From a bacterium (lineage in GTDB: Bacteria > Actinomycetota > Thermoleophilia > Solirubrobacterales > 70-9): DNA of 7,549 bases. The notes under the pieces are model-generated. The model was not told where the DNA came from. It saw nothing but the letters and a program-made list of their open reading frames with translations, and searched no databases. Below, one piece after another: positions 1 to 6,124 of the stretch; within the stretch, counting starts at the first letter, position 1; each line of letters opens with the position of its first letter. A program made the position numbers and the translations under genes. The DNA is taken from contig PKER01000034.1 of assembly GCA_002919115.1 (NCBI GenBank), forward strand, positions 1-7,549. The letters run 5' to 3'.

Positions 1-14
1 GCGGCCGGGGCCGC
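1..14. terminator. GC-rich hairpin after the phosphatase gene
   Basis: A GCGGC stem, a 4-base loop and the complementary GCCGC lie 13 bases beyond the phosphatase stop codon, at the very edge of the window. It could help end the minus-strand transcript, but no T-run can be seen because the window stops here. In such GC-rich DNA short hairpins also arise by chance. Confidence 0.2.
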
Positions 15-27
15 GCCGCGCCCGCGA

Positions 28-3000
28 TCAGCGCACCGCGATCGCGGTCCTGTAGGTCGCCTTGCGCAGGTTGGGCGAGCCCGAGTAGGCGATCACGATC
101 CGCCCCGCCTTGCGCGCCTTGAACCTGACCAGGGCCACGTAGCGCTTGCCGCGCTCGCGCACCCGCGCCGAGCCGAGCTTCGCCTTGCCGACCTTGACCT
201 GGACCTTGCCCGTCGGGGCGGCGGCGCCCACGCCGCGCAGGACCACCTGCACCGCAGCCTTGGCGCCCTTGGCGATGCGGTTCTTGCGGCGCTTGCCCTT
301 CTTGATCGCCACCCCGGCGAGCGCCGCCTTGGCCTTCTTCACCCGGAGCTCGAGCTCCTGCGGCGGCGGCGCCGTCACGCCCACCGAGCTGGGCTCGAAG
401 GTGACGGTGAGCGTGTGCTTGCCGGCGGGCAGCGCCCGGGGCAGCTCGAGCTCGGCCGCGCCGTCCGCGAGCTCGGCCGCCGCGAGCTCCGTGGCGCCCC
501 CGCTCACGCGCACGATCCCCTCGGGCACGATGCCCGGAGCGCTCACCTGGACGCTCACCTTGGCCGGGACGTTGTAGGTCGTGGCCCGCGTAGCGGCGGT
601 CAGCGTGGCCTCGACGGGCGTGCCGCCGCCCATGTTGCGGCCGTTGACGATCGTGTTGCCGTGCTGGTCGATCTCGACGTCGGCGATCATCGCCGCCAGC
701 AGGTTGATCCGCTGCCAGCTCGGCTTGCCGTCCTTGGTCTTGTCGAGCGCGTAGCCGCCCGGGGCCGCCGTCGCCTTCAACACGAGCTCGCGCTGCTCGT
801 CCGTGAGGTCCGGGAACGCCGAGCGCAGGAGGTCCGCCGCCTCGGCGGGGATCTCCGCCGGCGTGTCCAGGTAGACTTGGTAGACGGGCGGGAATCCCTC
901 GTGCCGGCTGCCGTCGGCGAGCGTGTAGGTCGAGTACGTGAGCCGCTCGGTGTAGATCTCGAGCGCCTCCTCGTCGGAGACGATGTCGCCCGCCTCCGCG
1001 CACTCCTCGAGGTCGCGGCTGTAGCCCGCGTCCTCACAGGCCTCGCCGAGGATGTCGTGGAGCTCCTCGCTCGCCTCCTCGATCAGCTCGCGGAACTCGG
1101 GGTCGGCCCAGCGCTGCGCCGCGGTGGACTGGCCCGCGATGCGGCCGCCCATGACGTCGAGCGGGTAGTGGAAGCCGAGGACGATCCGGTTGTTCCCGTA
1201 CTCCGAGGTCCGGTGGAGGATCTGCGGGGCGAGCTCCGGGATCAGCGTCGCGAGCACGGTGCCCTGCGCGTACCCGTGGTTCGCGTGGCCGCTCGGGAAC
1301 GAGCCGTTCGTGCACAGCCCGGAGTAGCTGCCGGTGTAGTTGCGCTCGATCCGCCCGGCACCCGTGAACGTCGCGCACTGCGAGCCCGTGGCAAAGCCGA
1401 GGCGGTTGTACGGGCGCTTGTACGCGTACGCGGCCTTGGCCGGCTCGTGGTCGCGGCCGCGCTCGATCAGCGTGCCGAGGAGCGCCCTGGTCTTGGGGAG
1501 CATGCCCTGGTTCAGGGCCTGCGCGTACAGCGGCCCGAGCACGGTGCCGAAGCCGTCGGCCATGGTCGCGTACGCCTGGCCGTCGGCGTCCGCGATCGCC
1601 TGCGCGATCTTGGCCGAGTGGCCGACGGCGCCGTTGTTGATGGCGACGGCGACCTTGTCGTTGGCGGCGACCAGCGGCTCGCTGATCGGCAGGTCGAAGT
1701 TGGCGGCGAGGATGTGCGGGTGGTAGGTGAGGAGGTCGGCGAAGCCGTCGAGCAGGTCGACGAAGAAATCGCCCCCGTTGTCCCCGGGAGGCATGTCGTC
1801 CGAGGCGTAGTGGCGGTTGAGCTGCGCGCTCGTGTACGGCGCCGGCACCCGCTCGCTCATCGCCGCCAGGGTCGGCAGCGCGAGGTAGATGTCCGAGCTC
1901 GTGTCGTTGACGTTGTGGAGCTCGACCGCGACCACGTTCTCGCCGACGCGCAGGGCGTCCGCCGGGATCACGAAGGCCTTGGTCCGCGGGTCGGTGAGCG
2001 TCCCGCCCGCGTACTGCAGGTTCTGCGTGACCGTCGAGCCCTCGTAGTCGGCGTAGACCTCGACGCCGTTGATGTAGATCGCCACGGCGTCGTCGTGGAC
2101 CAGCGACCCGTAGAGGCCCTTGATCGAGTCGAGCGCGGCCTGGTCGAGCTCGAAGGTGGTCCGGAAGAAGTAGGCCGGGACGACCGGCGCGGAGGCGCCG
2201 TCCAGGTAGTGCTTCAGCAGCGTCGTGACCGGGAAGCCCGCGCCCAGGTCCGTGCCCCCGTTCTTGGCGCCGAACGGGCCCAGGCCGGTCTTCCAGGTGC
2301 TCGGCAGCGAGGCGCCGACCTGCGTCCAGGCCGTGCGGTCGGGGCCGGGGGAGGGGTCGACCGTCCCGTCGTCGAGGTACGACCACTCAGTTTCGGACGT
2401 GATCAGGGCCGAGCCGTAGCCGGGCGCGTCGCTGCGCAGCGTCCAGTCGGCGACCTGGAACCGCGTGTTGTTCGACGCCGTGCTGTTCGCGAGGTTCGCG
2501 GTGACCCGGAGCTGGTAGTAGCGGTAGGTGCCCGGGTTCTGGATCGCGTAGATGTTGCGCTGGAAGCGCGCCTGGAAGCGCTCGTCGCGGCGCGCGTCGA
2601 GCTGGACCCAGGAGGCGTGGTTCGCGTCCGCGGCGGCCGCCGGGTCGTTGCTGCCGAGGATCGTCCAGTCCTTGGGGTCGCGCTCCGGGGCGTCGTTGGC
2701 CGAGGTGAGCGAGTAGGCCGTCACCTTGGCGGGCTCGGACAGCGTGTAGATCGCCCACACCGGGTTCGCGGGCGTGGGCTGCCCGCTGTTCCGCGCGTAC
2801 CACTTCTTGGTCGGGTCGCGGTCCCTGAGGAACTCGATGTTCTCGGTCGCGCTGTCGTAGTTCGGGAAGTTCGAGGTCACCGACTCGACGAGCTCGTGCA
2901 CCTGGTCCGAGTCGCCGCGGACCTGCAGCGGCGCCGCCTGGGCCGGCGGGGGCGGGGCCCAGGCGAGCAGCGCGCCCACGGCGAGCAGCGCGGCGAAGAG

Positions 3001-3042
3001 GGACCACGAACGACGTTGTGTGCGGAGCGCGGCGCGCCGCAC
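28..3042 (-). CDS. Secreted multidomain PAP2-family phosphatase (vanadium haloperoxidase-like fold)
   Basis: Predicted exported phosphatase of 1004 residues. The GTG at 3042 is chosen because GGAGGAG lies 5-7 bases upstream; an earlier TTG at 3066 has no such site. Residues 1-37 look like a Sec signal peptide: basic RR/RTQRR start, hydrophobic SLFAALLAVGALLAWA, then PPPPAQA-A. Residues about 45-204 resemble an F5/8 type C (discoidin) domain. Residues about 205-398 are beta-rich, like the jelly-roll modules found beside secreted phosphatases. Residues about 430-645 are the PAP2 domain with the full signature: K536-x6-R543-P544, P583-S-G-H586, and R619-x5-H625-x3-D629. H586 and H625 are the expected catalytic histidines. 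A charged helical stretch (645-800) follows, then two Ig-like regions (about 806-900 and 901-1003), the last strongly basic. There is no membrane anchor or sorting motif after the signal peptide, so it is probably secreted or bound to the wall non-covalently. The substrate is unknown; a haloperoxidase activity is less likely but not excluded. Confidence 0.85.
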   Translation of the reverse strand: MRRAALRTQRRSWSLFAALLAVGALLAWAPPPPAQAAPLQVRGDSDQVHELVESVTSNFPNYDSATENIEFLRDRDPTKKWYARNSGQPTPANPVWAIYTLSEPAKVTAYSLTSANDAPERDPKDWTILGSNDPAAAADANHASWVQLDARRDERFQARFQRNIYAIQNPGTYRYYQLRVTANLANSTASNNTRFQVADWTLRSDAPGYGSALITSETEWSYLDDGTVDPSPGPDRTAWTQVGASLPSTWKTGLGPFGAKNGGTDLGAGFPVTTLLKHYLDGASAPVVPAYFFRTTFELDQAALDSIKGLYGSLVHDDAVAIYINGVEVYADYEGSTVTQNLQYAGGTLTDPRTKAFVIPADALRVGENVVAVELHNVNDTSSDIYLALPTLAAMSERVPAPYTSAQLNRHYASDDMPPGDNGGDFFVDLLDGFADLLTYHPHILAANFDLPISEPLVAANDKVAVAINNGAVGHSAKIAQAIADADGQAYATMADGFGTVLGPLYAQALNQGMLPKTRALLGTLIERGRDHEPAKAAYAYKRPYNRLGFATGSQCATFTGAGRIERNYTGSYSGLCTNGSFPSGHANHGYAQGTVLATLIPELAPQILHRTSEYGNNRIVLGFHYPLDVMGGRIAGQSTAAQRWADPEFRELIEEASEELHDILGEACEDAGYSRDLEECAEAGDIVSDEEALEIYTERLTYSTYTLADGSRHEGFPPVYQVYLDTPAEIPAEAADLLRSAFPDLTDEQRELVLKATAAPGGYALDKTKDGKPSWQRINLLAAMIADVEIDQHGNTIVNGRNMGGGTPVEATLTAATRATTYNVPAKVSVQVSAPGIVPEGIVRVSGGATELAAAELADGAAELELPRALPAGKHTLTVTFEPSSVGVTAPPPQELELRVKKAKAALAGVAIKKGKRRKNRIAKGAKAAVQVVLRGVGAAAPTGKVQVKVGKAKLGSARVRERGKRYVALVRFKARKAGRIVIAYSGSPNLRKATYRTAIAVR

Positions 3043-3049
3043 GGACTCT

Positions 3050-3054
3050 CCTCC
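3050..3054 (-). promoter_or_regulatory. Shine-Dalgarno site deciding the phosphatase start
   Basis: The minus strand reads GGAGGAGAGTCC immediately before GTG at 3042. The GGAGG core is 7 bases from the start codon and the overlapping AGGAG is 5 bases away. This supports the GTG start over the TTG (3066) and ATG (3060) codons, which lie upstream of or next to this site and would place it inside the coding region. Confidence 0.75.
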
Positions 3055-3069
3055 AAGCATGCGCAAATG

Positions 3070-3097
3070 ACTATCAGCCGACAGGCTTATGAAGCAA
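3070..3097 (-). promoter_or_regulatory. Possible promoter of the phosphatase gene
   Basis: An AT-rich island in otherwise very GC-rich sequence. The minus strand reads TTGCTT (3097-3092), a 16-base spacer, then GATAGT (3075-3070), which match the -35 and -10 consensus at 3 and 4 of 6 positions. Transcription would start near 3063, giving a leader of about 20 bases. The matches are moderate, so the call rests mainly on the local AT content and the position. Confidence 0.35.
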
Positions 3098-3109
3098 GCG
3101 TGGATTAAG

Positions 3110-3133
3110 CCGCCGCGCGCGGCGCGCCGGCGG
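3110..3133 (-). terminator. GC-rich inverted repeat after the oxidoreductase gene
   Basis: CCGCCG (3110-3115) pairs with CGGCGG (3128-3133), and the enclosed sequence contains the 12-base palindrome GCCGCGCGCGGC. On the minus strand it lies 23 bases after the oxidoreductase stop and is followed by CTTAATCC, with no real T-run. It may slow or end transcription, but it is not a canonical intrinsic terminator. The whole gap 3067-3156 contains no gene. Confidence 0.25.
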
Positions 3134-3156
3134 GCCCCCGGAGGCGCGGGGCTCGG

Positions 3157-4308
3157 TCAGGCGGCGCTCGCCGCGGGCGCCTTGGCGCGGCTCGGGATGC
3201 GCACGTAGCGCTCCGCGTACTCGGGCGGGGCGATCTTCAGGTAGTGGCCGAACGACCAGCGCACGAACGCGTCCACGCCGACGGTCGCGATCAGCGCCCG
3301 CTGGGCGCGGGCGGGCAGGCGGGGGACGGCTCGCTGGGCGCGCAGCATCCAGCGGTACTTCCACTCGTGCGCGTCGCTGAACGCGGCGTAGTCGCGCAGC
3401 GCGGCGGCGCGGTCCTTGCGGCCCTCGACGACCGCGCGCAGCTCCTCGCCGAGCGCGATCGCGAAGTAGAAGGCGGTGCGGATGCCCTCGGCCGTGAGCG
3501 GCAGGCAGTGGCCCGCGGAGTCGCCCACGAAGAAGACGTTGCCCTCGGTCGCGCGGCGCAGCTTGTGCGGGATCCAGTTGCCCTGGTAGCGGACGGCGTC
3601 GCGCCCCAGGTCCTCCGCGAGCAGCACCGTGGTCCGCTTGACGTGGAAGCGGGGGTCGAACGAGCCGACGCCCACGCGGACCTCGTCGCGCGCCGGGAAC
3701 GACCAGCCGTAGCCCGCGGGCACGTAGCGGCGGTCGATCCAGATCTCCATGTCCTGCCCGCTGCCGGGCGGGTGCACCTCGAGCCCCCGCGAGAGCGGCG
3801 CGTCGGGCGGCTGGTAGGCGTTGCCGGCGAGCACCCGCTTCCAGCCGAGGGCGTCGACGACGAGGGGCGCAGAGACCGTGCCGCGGTCGGTCTCGACCGC
3901 GATCTCGTCGCCCTCGCCGGGGCGCTGGCCGCTCACCGCCGCGGTCTCGAACTCGCAGTCGCAGTCGGCGAACAGAAGGTCGCAGAGCTCGCGGTAGTCG
4001 AACGTGGTGAACGACCACGGCAGCTTGTAGCGCGAGGTCCCGTGCGGCGTGTGGATGACGAGCGTGTGGAACTCCTGGCGCGCCGAGGCCTCGAGGCCCA
4101 TCGCGCGCAGCCAACTCGTCGGGATCCCGCACGCCGAGGTCTGGCGCTCGCCGATCTCGTAGCGGTCGAGCAGGAGCGTCCGGGCACCGCTGCCCGCGAG
4201 CTGGCGGGCCACGGTGAGCCCGGCGAAGCTCGCCCCGCAGATGATCACGTCGTAGGAGCCGCCGATCGGCGTGCGCTCCGCGCCTCTCTTCGTCGCTCGC
4301 TTGGGCAC
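3157..4308 (-). CDS. FAD-dependent oxidoreductase, geranylgeranyl-reductase family
   Basis: A 383-residue flavoprotein of the geranylgeranyl reductase/p-hydroxybenzoate hydroxylase superfamily. Family members reduce isoprenoid double bonds in lipids, quinones or chlorophyll side chains, or hydroxylate substrates. The N-terminal Rossmann strand is VIICGASFAG (residues 21-30), a GASFAG variant of GxGxxG, with an acidic residue (D48) ending the second strand. C60 in SACGIP is placed like the conserved cysteine of the reductase family. Y200-G-W-S-F-P205 matches the family's YxWxFP substrate-site motif. V261-G-D-S-A-G266 is the second FAD-binding motif, followed by LTAEGI. The start is the GTG at 4308: an open frame continues 98 codons upstream, but that part is arginine-rich and overlaps the VOC gene out of frame. 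No strong Shine-Dalgarno site precedes it. The substrate cannot be read from the neighbours. No transmembrane segment is obvious. Confidence 0.8.
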   Translation of the reverse strand: MPKRATKRGAERTPIGGSYDVIICGASFAGLTVARQLAGSGARTLLLDRYEIGERQTSACGIPTSWLRAMGLEASARQEFHTLVIHTPHGTSRYKLPWSFTTFDYRELCDLLFADCDCEFETAAVSGQRPGEGDEIAVETDRGTVSAPLVVDALGWKRVLAGNAYQPPDAPLSRGLEVHPPGSGQDMEIWIDRRYVPAGYGWSFPARDEVRVGVGSFDPRFHVKRTTVLLAEDLGRDAVRYQGNWIPHKLRRATEGNVFFVGDSAGHCLPLTAEGIRTAFYFAIALGEELRAVVEGRKDRAAALRDYAAFSDAHEWKYRWMLRAQRAVPRLPARAQRALIATVGVDAFVRWSFGHYLKIAPPEYAERYVRIPSRAKAPAASAA

Positions 4309-4349
4309 GGCGCTCGATTCTGGCAGCTTGCGCGCGCGACTCCGACGGG

Positions 4350-4379
4350 GGCGCCCCGCGGCGCGCTCCGCGGGGCGCC
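4350..4379. terminator. Perfect 12-bp hairpin between the VOC and oxidoreductase genes
   Basis: GGCGCCCCGCGG (4350-4361) and CCGCGGGGCGCC (4368-4379) are exact reverse complements separated by 6 bases. The hairpin begins 12 bases after the VOC stop codon on the minus strand. The stem is nearly all G-C, which fits a transcription end or pause signal, but no T-run follows. It may separate the VOC transcript from the oxidoreductase gene or stabilise the 3' end of the VOC mRNA. Confidence 0.5.
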
Positions 4380-4391
4380 GGGGACGGGCGG

Positions 4392-4769
4392 CTAGCGGCC
4401 CTCGCGGATCTGCAGGCGGTTGCCGTCGGGGTCCTCGAAGACCGCGACCCGCCCCCACGGGAACTCGAGCACGCCGGTCACGAACCGCACGCCCCGCGCG
4501 GAGAGCTCGGCGTACGCGCGCTCGCAGTCGTCGGTCTCGAGCGTGTAGATCGCCGGGGCGCGCCCGAAGGCGGGCTCGGCGACGGCGGGCTCGCCGGGCC
4601 ACAGGACGAGGGAGAGGTCCTGGCCGCGGACGCCGACGGTGAGGAACCGCGGCCCCTCCGGGACGGGGTTGTCGACGCGCTTCTCGAGGCCGAGGACCTC
4701 GGTGTAATAGGCGAGGGCCTCGTCCTGGTCGCTGACCGGTACGTGGGTGTAGAGGACTCGGTTGAGCAT
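4392..4769 (-). CDS. VOC-superfamily (glyoxalase/bleomycin-resistance fold) protein
   Basis: A complete 125-residue single-module protein of the vicinal oxygen chelate superfamily, which includes glyoxalase I, extradiol dioxygenases and antibiotic-binding proteins. It begins with the typical strand LYTHVPVSDQDEALAYYTEVLG, shown here in part as THVPVSD (8-14) and YYTEVLG (21-27), and ends with WGRVAVFEDPDGNRLQI (105-121), the usual second-module signature. H9 and E123 are in the positions of the classical metal ligands, so it may bind a divalent metal. The length fits one subunit of a homodimer. GGAGG lies 5 bases before the ATG. It is divergent from pfk across a 155-bp gap. The specific substrate cannot be inferred; a cytoplasmic lyase, dioxygenase-like enzyme or small-molecule binder are all possible. 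Confidence 0.85.
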   Translation of the reverse strand: MLNRVLYTHVPVSDQDEALAYYTEVLGLEKRVDNPVPEGPRFLTVGVRGQDLSLVLWPGEPAVAEPAFGRAPAIYTLETDDCERAYAELSARGVRFVTGVLEFPWGRVAVFEDPDGNRLQIREGR

Positions 4770-4774
4770 CTGCG

Positions 4775-4779
4775 CCTCC
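4775..4779 (-). promoter_or_regulatory. Shine-Dalgarno site of the VOC gene
   Basis: The minus strand reads GGAGGCGCAG directly before ATG at 4769. The GGAGG core is 5 bases from the start codon, which firmly supports this start. Confidence 0.8.
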
Positions 4780-4859
4780 GCTCTTGTCGGGTGTTCACCA
4801 GGGAAGACGGAGCGCAGGCCGCTACCGTGACCGAGACGACGACTTGGTTCGTTCTTCGG

Positions 4860-4865
4860 TATAAA
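4860..4865 (+). promoter_or_regulatory. Possible -10 element of the pfk promoter
   Basis: TATAAA matches the -10 consensus at 5 of 6 positions and is the most AT-rich spot of the divergent VOC-pfk gap. It would place transcription start near 4872, giving a leader of about 53 bases that includes the hairpin at 4888-4906. No convincing -35 box lies 16-18 bases upstream, so the call is tentative. Confidence 0.35.
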
Positions 4866-4887
4866 GCACGGCGAGGAGAAGGCGAAA

Positions 4888-4906
4888 GTGAGCGAAAGGC
4901 GCTCAC
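4888..4906 (+). promoter_or_regulatory. 5' UTR hairpin upstream of the pfk ribosome-binding site
   Basis: GTGAGCG (4888-4894) and CGCTCAC (4900-4906) are perfect reverse complements with a 5-base loop AAAGG. The hairpin ends 8 bases before the GGAGG of pfk. The sequence GCGAAAG is also repeated directly at 4882-4888 and 4892-4898. It could act as an RNA element affecting translation or mRNA stability, or as a DNA operator; the sequence alone does not decide. Confidence 0.45.
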
Positions 4907-4914
4907 GCCGAAGT

Positions 4915-4919
4915 GGAGG
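4915..4919 (+). promoter_or_regulatory. Shine-Dalgarno site of pfk
   Basis: GGAGG, extended to GGAGGT, lies 5 bases before the ATG at 4925. It is strong and optimally spaced, and fixes the start of pfk. Confidence 0.8.
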
Positions 4920-4924
4920 TGTAG

Positions 4925-6085
4925 ATGAGGATCGGAGTACTGACCGGCGGGGGTGACGTCCCTGGGCTCAACCCCTGCATCAAGGCCATCGTCAACCGCG
5001 CAGAGGAAGCCGGCCATGAGGTCATCGGCATAACGCGCGGCTGGGGAGGCCTGCTGAACTTCGACCTCGATCGCTCCGACGAGGAGAACTCCGAGTGCTT
5101 CCGCCCGCTGACGCGCACCAGCGTGCGCACGATCGACCGGTACGGCGGCACGCACCTGCACACCTCGCGCACCAACCCGGGCCGCGTGAAGCCGGCGATG
5201 ATGCCCGAGTTCCTCGAGGGCAAGTACGAGTACGACCCGAAGACGGGCACCGCTGACTGCACGCCGCACGTGCTCAAGGTCCTCGAGCGCCTCGGGATCG
5301 ACACCCTGATCCCGATCGGCGGCGACGACACCCTCTCCTACGGCGTGCGGATGCACCAGGAGGGCGTCCCGGTCGTGGCCGTGCCGAAGACGATGGACAA
5401 CGACGTGTATGGCACGGACTACTGCATCGGCTTCTCGACGGCGGTCACCCGCTCCGTCGAGGCGATCCACCAGCTCCGCACCCCCACCGGCTCGCACGAG
5501 CGCATCGCGGTGGTTGAGCTCTTCGGCCGCTACTCGGGCGAGACCGCGCTCATCTCCGCCTACCTCGCCGACGCCGACCGCGCGCTGATCAGCGAGGTGC
5601 CGTTCGACATCGAGCGCGTCGCCGAGCTGGTCGTCGAGGACCGCAGGCGCAACCCCTCGAACTACGCGATGGTCGTGGTCTCCGAGGGCGCCAAGGAGCA
5701 GGGCGGCGAGATGATGCTGAGCGGCGAGGAGGACGCCTACGGCCACCGCAAGCTCGGCGGCATCGGCATGGTCGTCGCCGCGAAGCTCAAGGAGCTCACC
5801 GGCATCGACACGCTCTCGCAGAACCTCGGCTACATGATGCGCGCCGGCGCGCCCGACTCGCTCGACCGGATGGTCGGCACCACCTTCGGCAACATCGCCG
5901 TCGACCAGATCCTCGCGGGCAAGTCCGGCCTCATGGTCGCGCTGCGCGAGGGCCGCTACACGACGGTGTCCGCGGACACCCCGGCGCAGGGCGAGAAGCG
6001 GGTCGACGTGGACTCCTTCTACGACAAGGAGGGCTACCGGCCGCGGGTCAACGAGGTCGACGGCAAGCCCATGTTCCTCTACTGA
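4925..6085 (+). CDS. pfkA/pfp: 6-phosphofructokinase, predicted pyrophosphate-dependent
   Basis: A complete 386-residue enzyme that phosphorylates fructose 6-phosphate to fructose 1,6-bisphosphate in glycolysis, in the cytoplasm. The N-terminus MRIGVLTGGGDVPGLN carries the GGGD phosphate-donor loop (residues 8-11). The donor site reads G132-G-D-D135-T, and the catalytic loop reads P154-K155-T-M-D158-N-D160, with D158 the expected general base. By E. coli numbering, D135 is position 104 and K155 is position 124. Asp and Lys there are known hallmarks of PPi-dependent enzymes, whereas ATP-dependent E. coli PfkA has Gly at both. The sugar-phosphate loop is GTDYCIGF (163-170), and MRAGAPDSLDR (295-305) corresponds to the conserved RGGxPxxxDR region. 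It is longer than the roughly 320-residue E. coli enzyme, partly through an insertion near residues 80-115. It is followed by rpsA after 39 bases. PPi use would make the step reversible and usable for gluconeogenesis; the donor remains a prediction. Confidence 0.92.
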   Translation: MRIGVLTGGGDVPGLNPCIKAIVNRAEEAGHEVIGITRGWGGLLNFDLDRSDEENSECFRPLTRTSVRTIDRYGGTHLHTSRTNPGRVKPAMMPEFLEGKYEYDPKTGTADCTPHVLKVLERLGIDTLIPIGGDDTLSYGVRMHQEGVPVVAVPKTMDNDVYGTDYCIGFSTAVTRSVEAIHQLRTPTGSHERIAVVELFGRYSGETALISAYLADADRALISEVPFDIERVAELVVEDRRRNPSNYAMVVVSEGAKEQGGEMMLSGEEDAYGHRKLGGIGMVVAAKLKELTGIDTLSQNLGYMMRAGAPDSLDRMVGTTFGNIAVDQILAGKSGLMVALREGRYTTVSADTPAQGEKRVDVDSFYDKEGYRPRVNEVDGKPMFLY

Positions 6086-6124
6086 GGAAGGCGGGCTGCG
6101 ACTTCCAAATCGCATCTGCCATCA

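Noticed and set aside
415..3108. 897-codon open frame on the plus strand, antisense to the phosphatase gene
   Set aside because: It is rich in Arg, Val, Gly and Ala, has no recognisable domain, and mirrors a gene with clear signal peptide and catalytic motifs. Long antisense frames are expected when third positions are nearly all G or C.
4309..4602. 98-codon N-terminal extension of the oxidoreductase frame
   Set aside because: The extension is almost entirely Arg/Ala/Pro and overlaps the VOC gene in another frame on the same strand. The Rossmann motif begins about 20 residues after GTG 4308, as usual for the family.
4790..4799. GGTGTTCACC near-palindrome in the VOC-pfk gap, possible operator
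   Set aside because: Only 4 bp on each side with a 2-base centre. It is too short to separate from chance without comparison to relatives.
4478..6115. 545-codon minus-strand frame opposite pfk and running into the VOC gene
   Set aside because: It is out of frame with the VOC protein and antisense to a well-supported phosphofructokinase, with biased composition and no motif.
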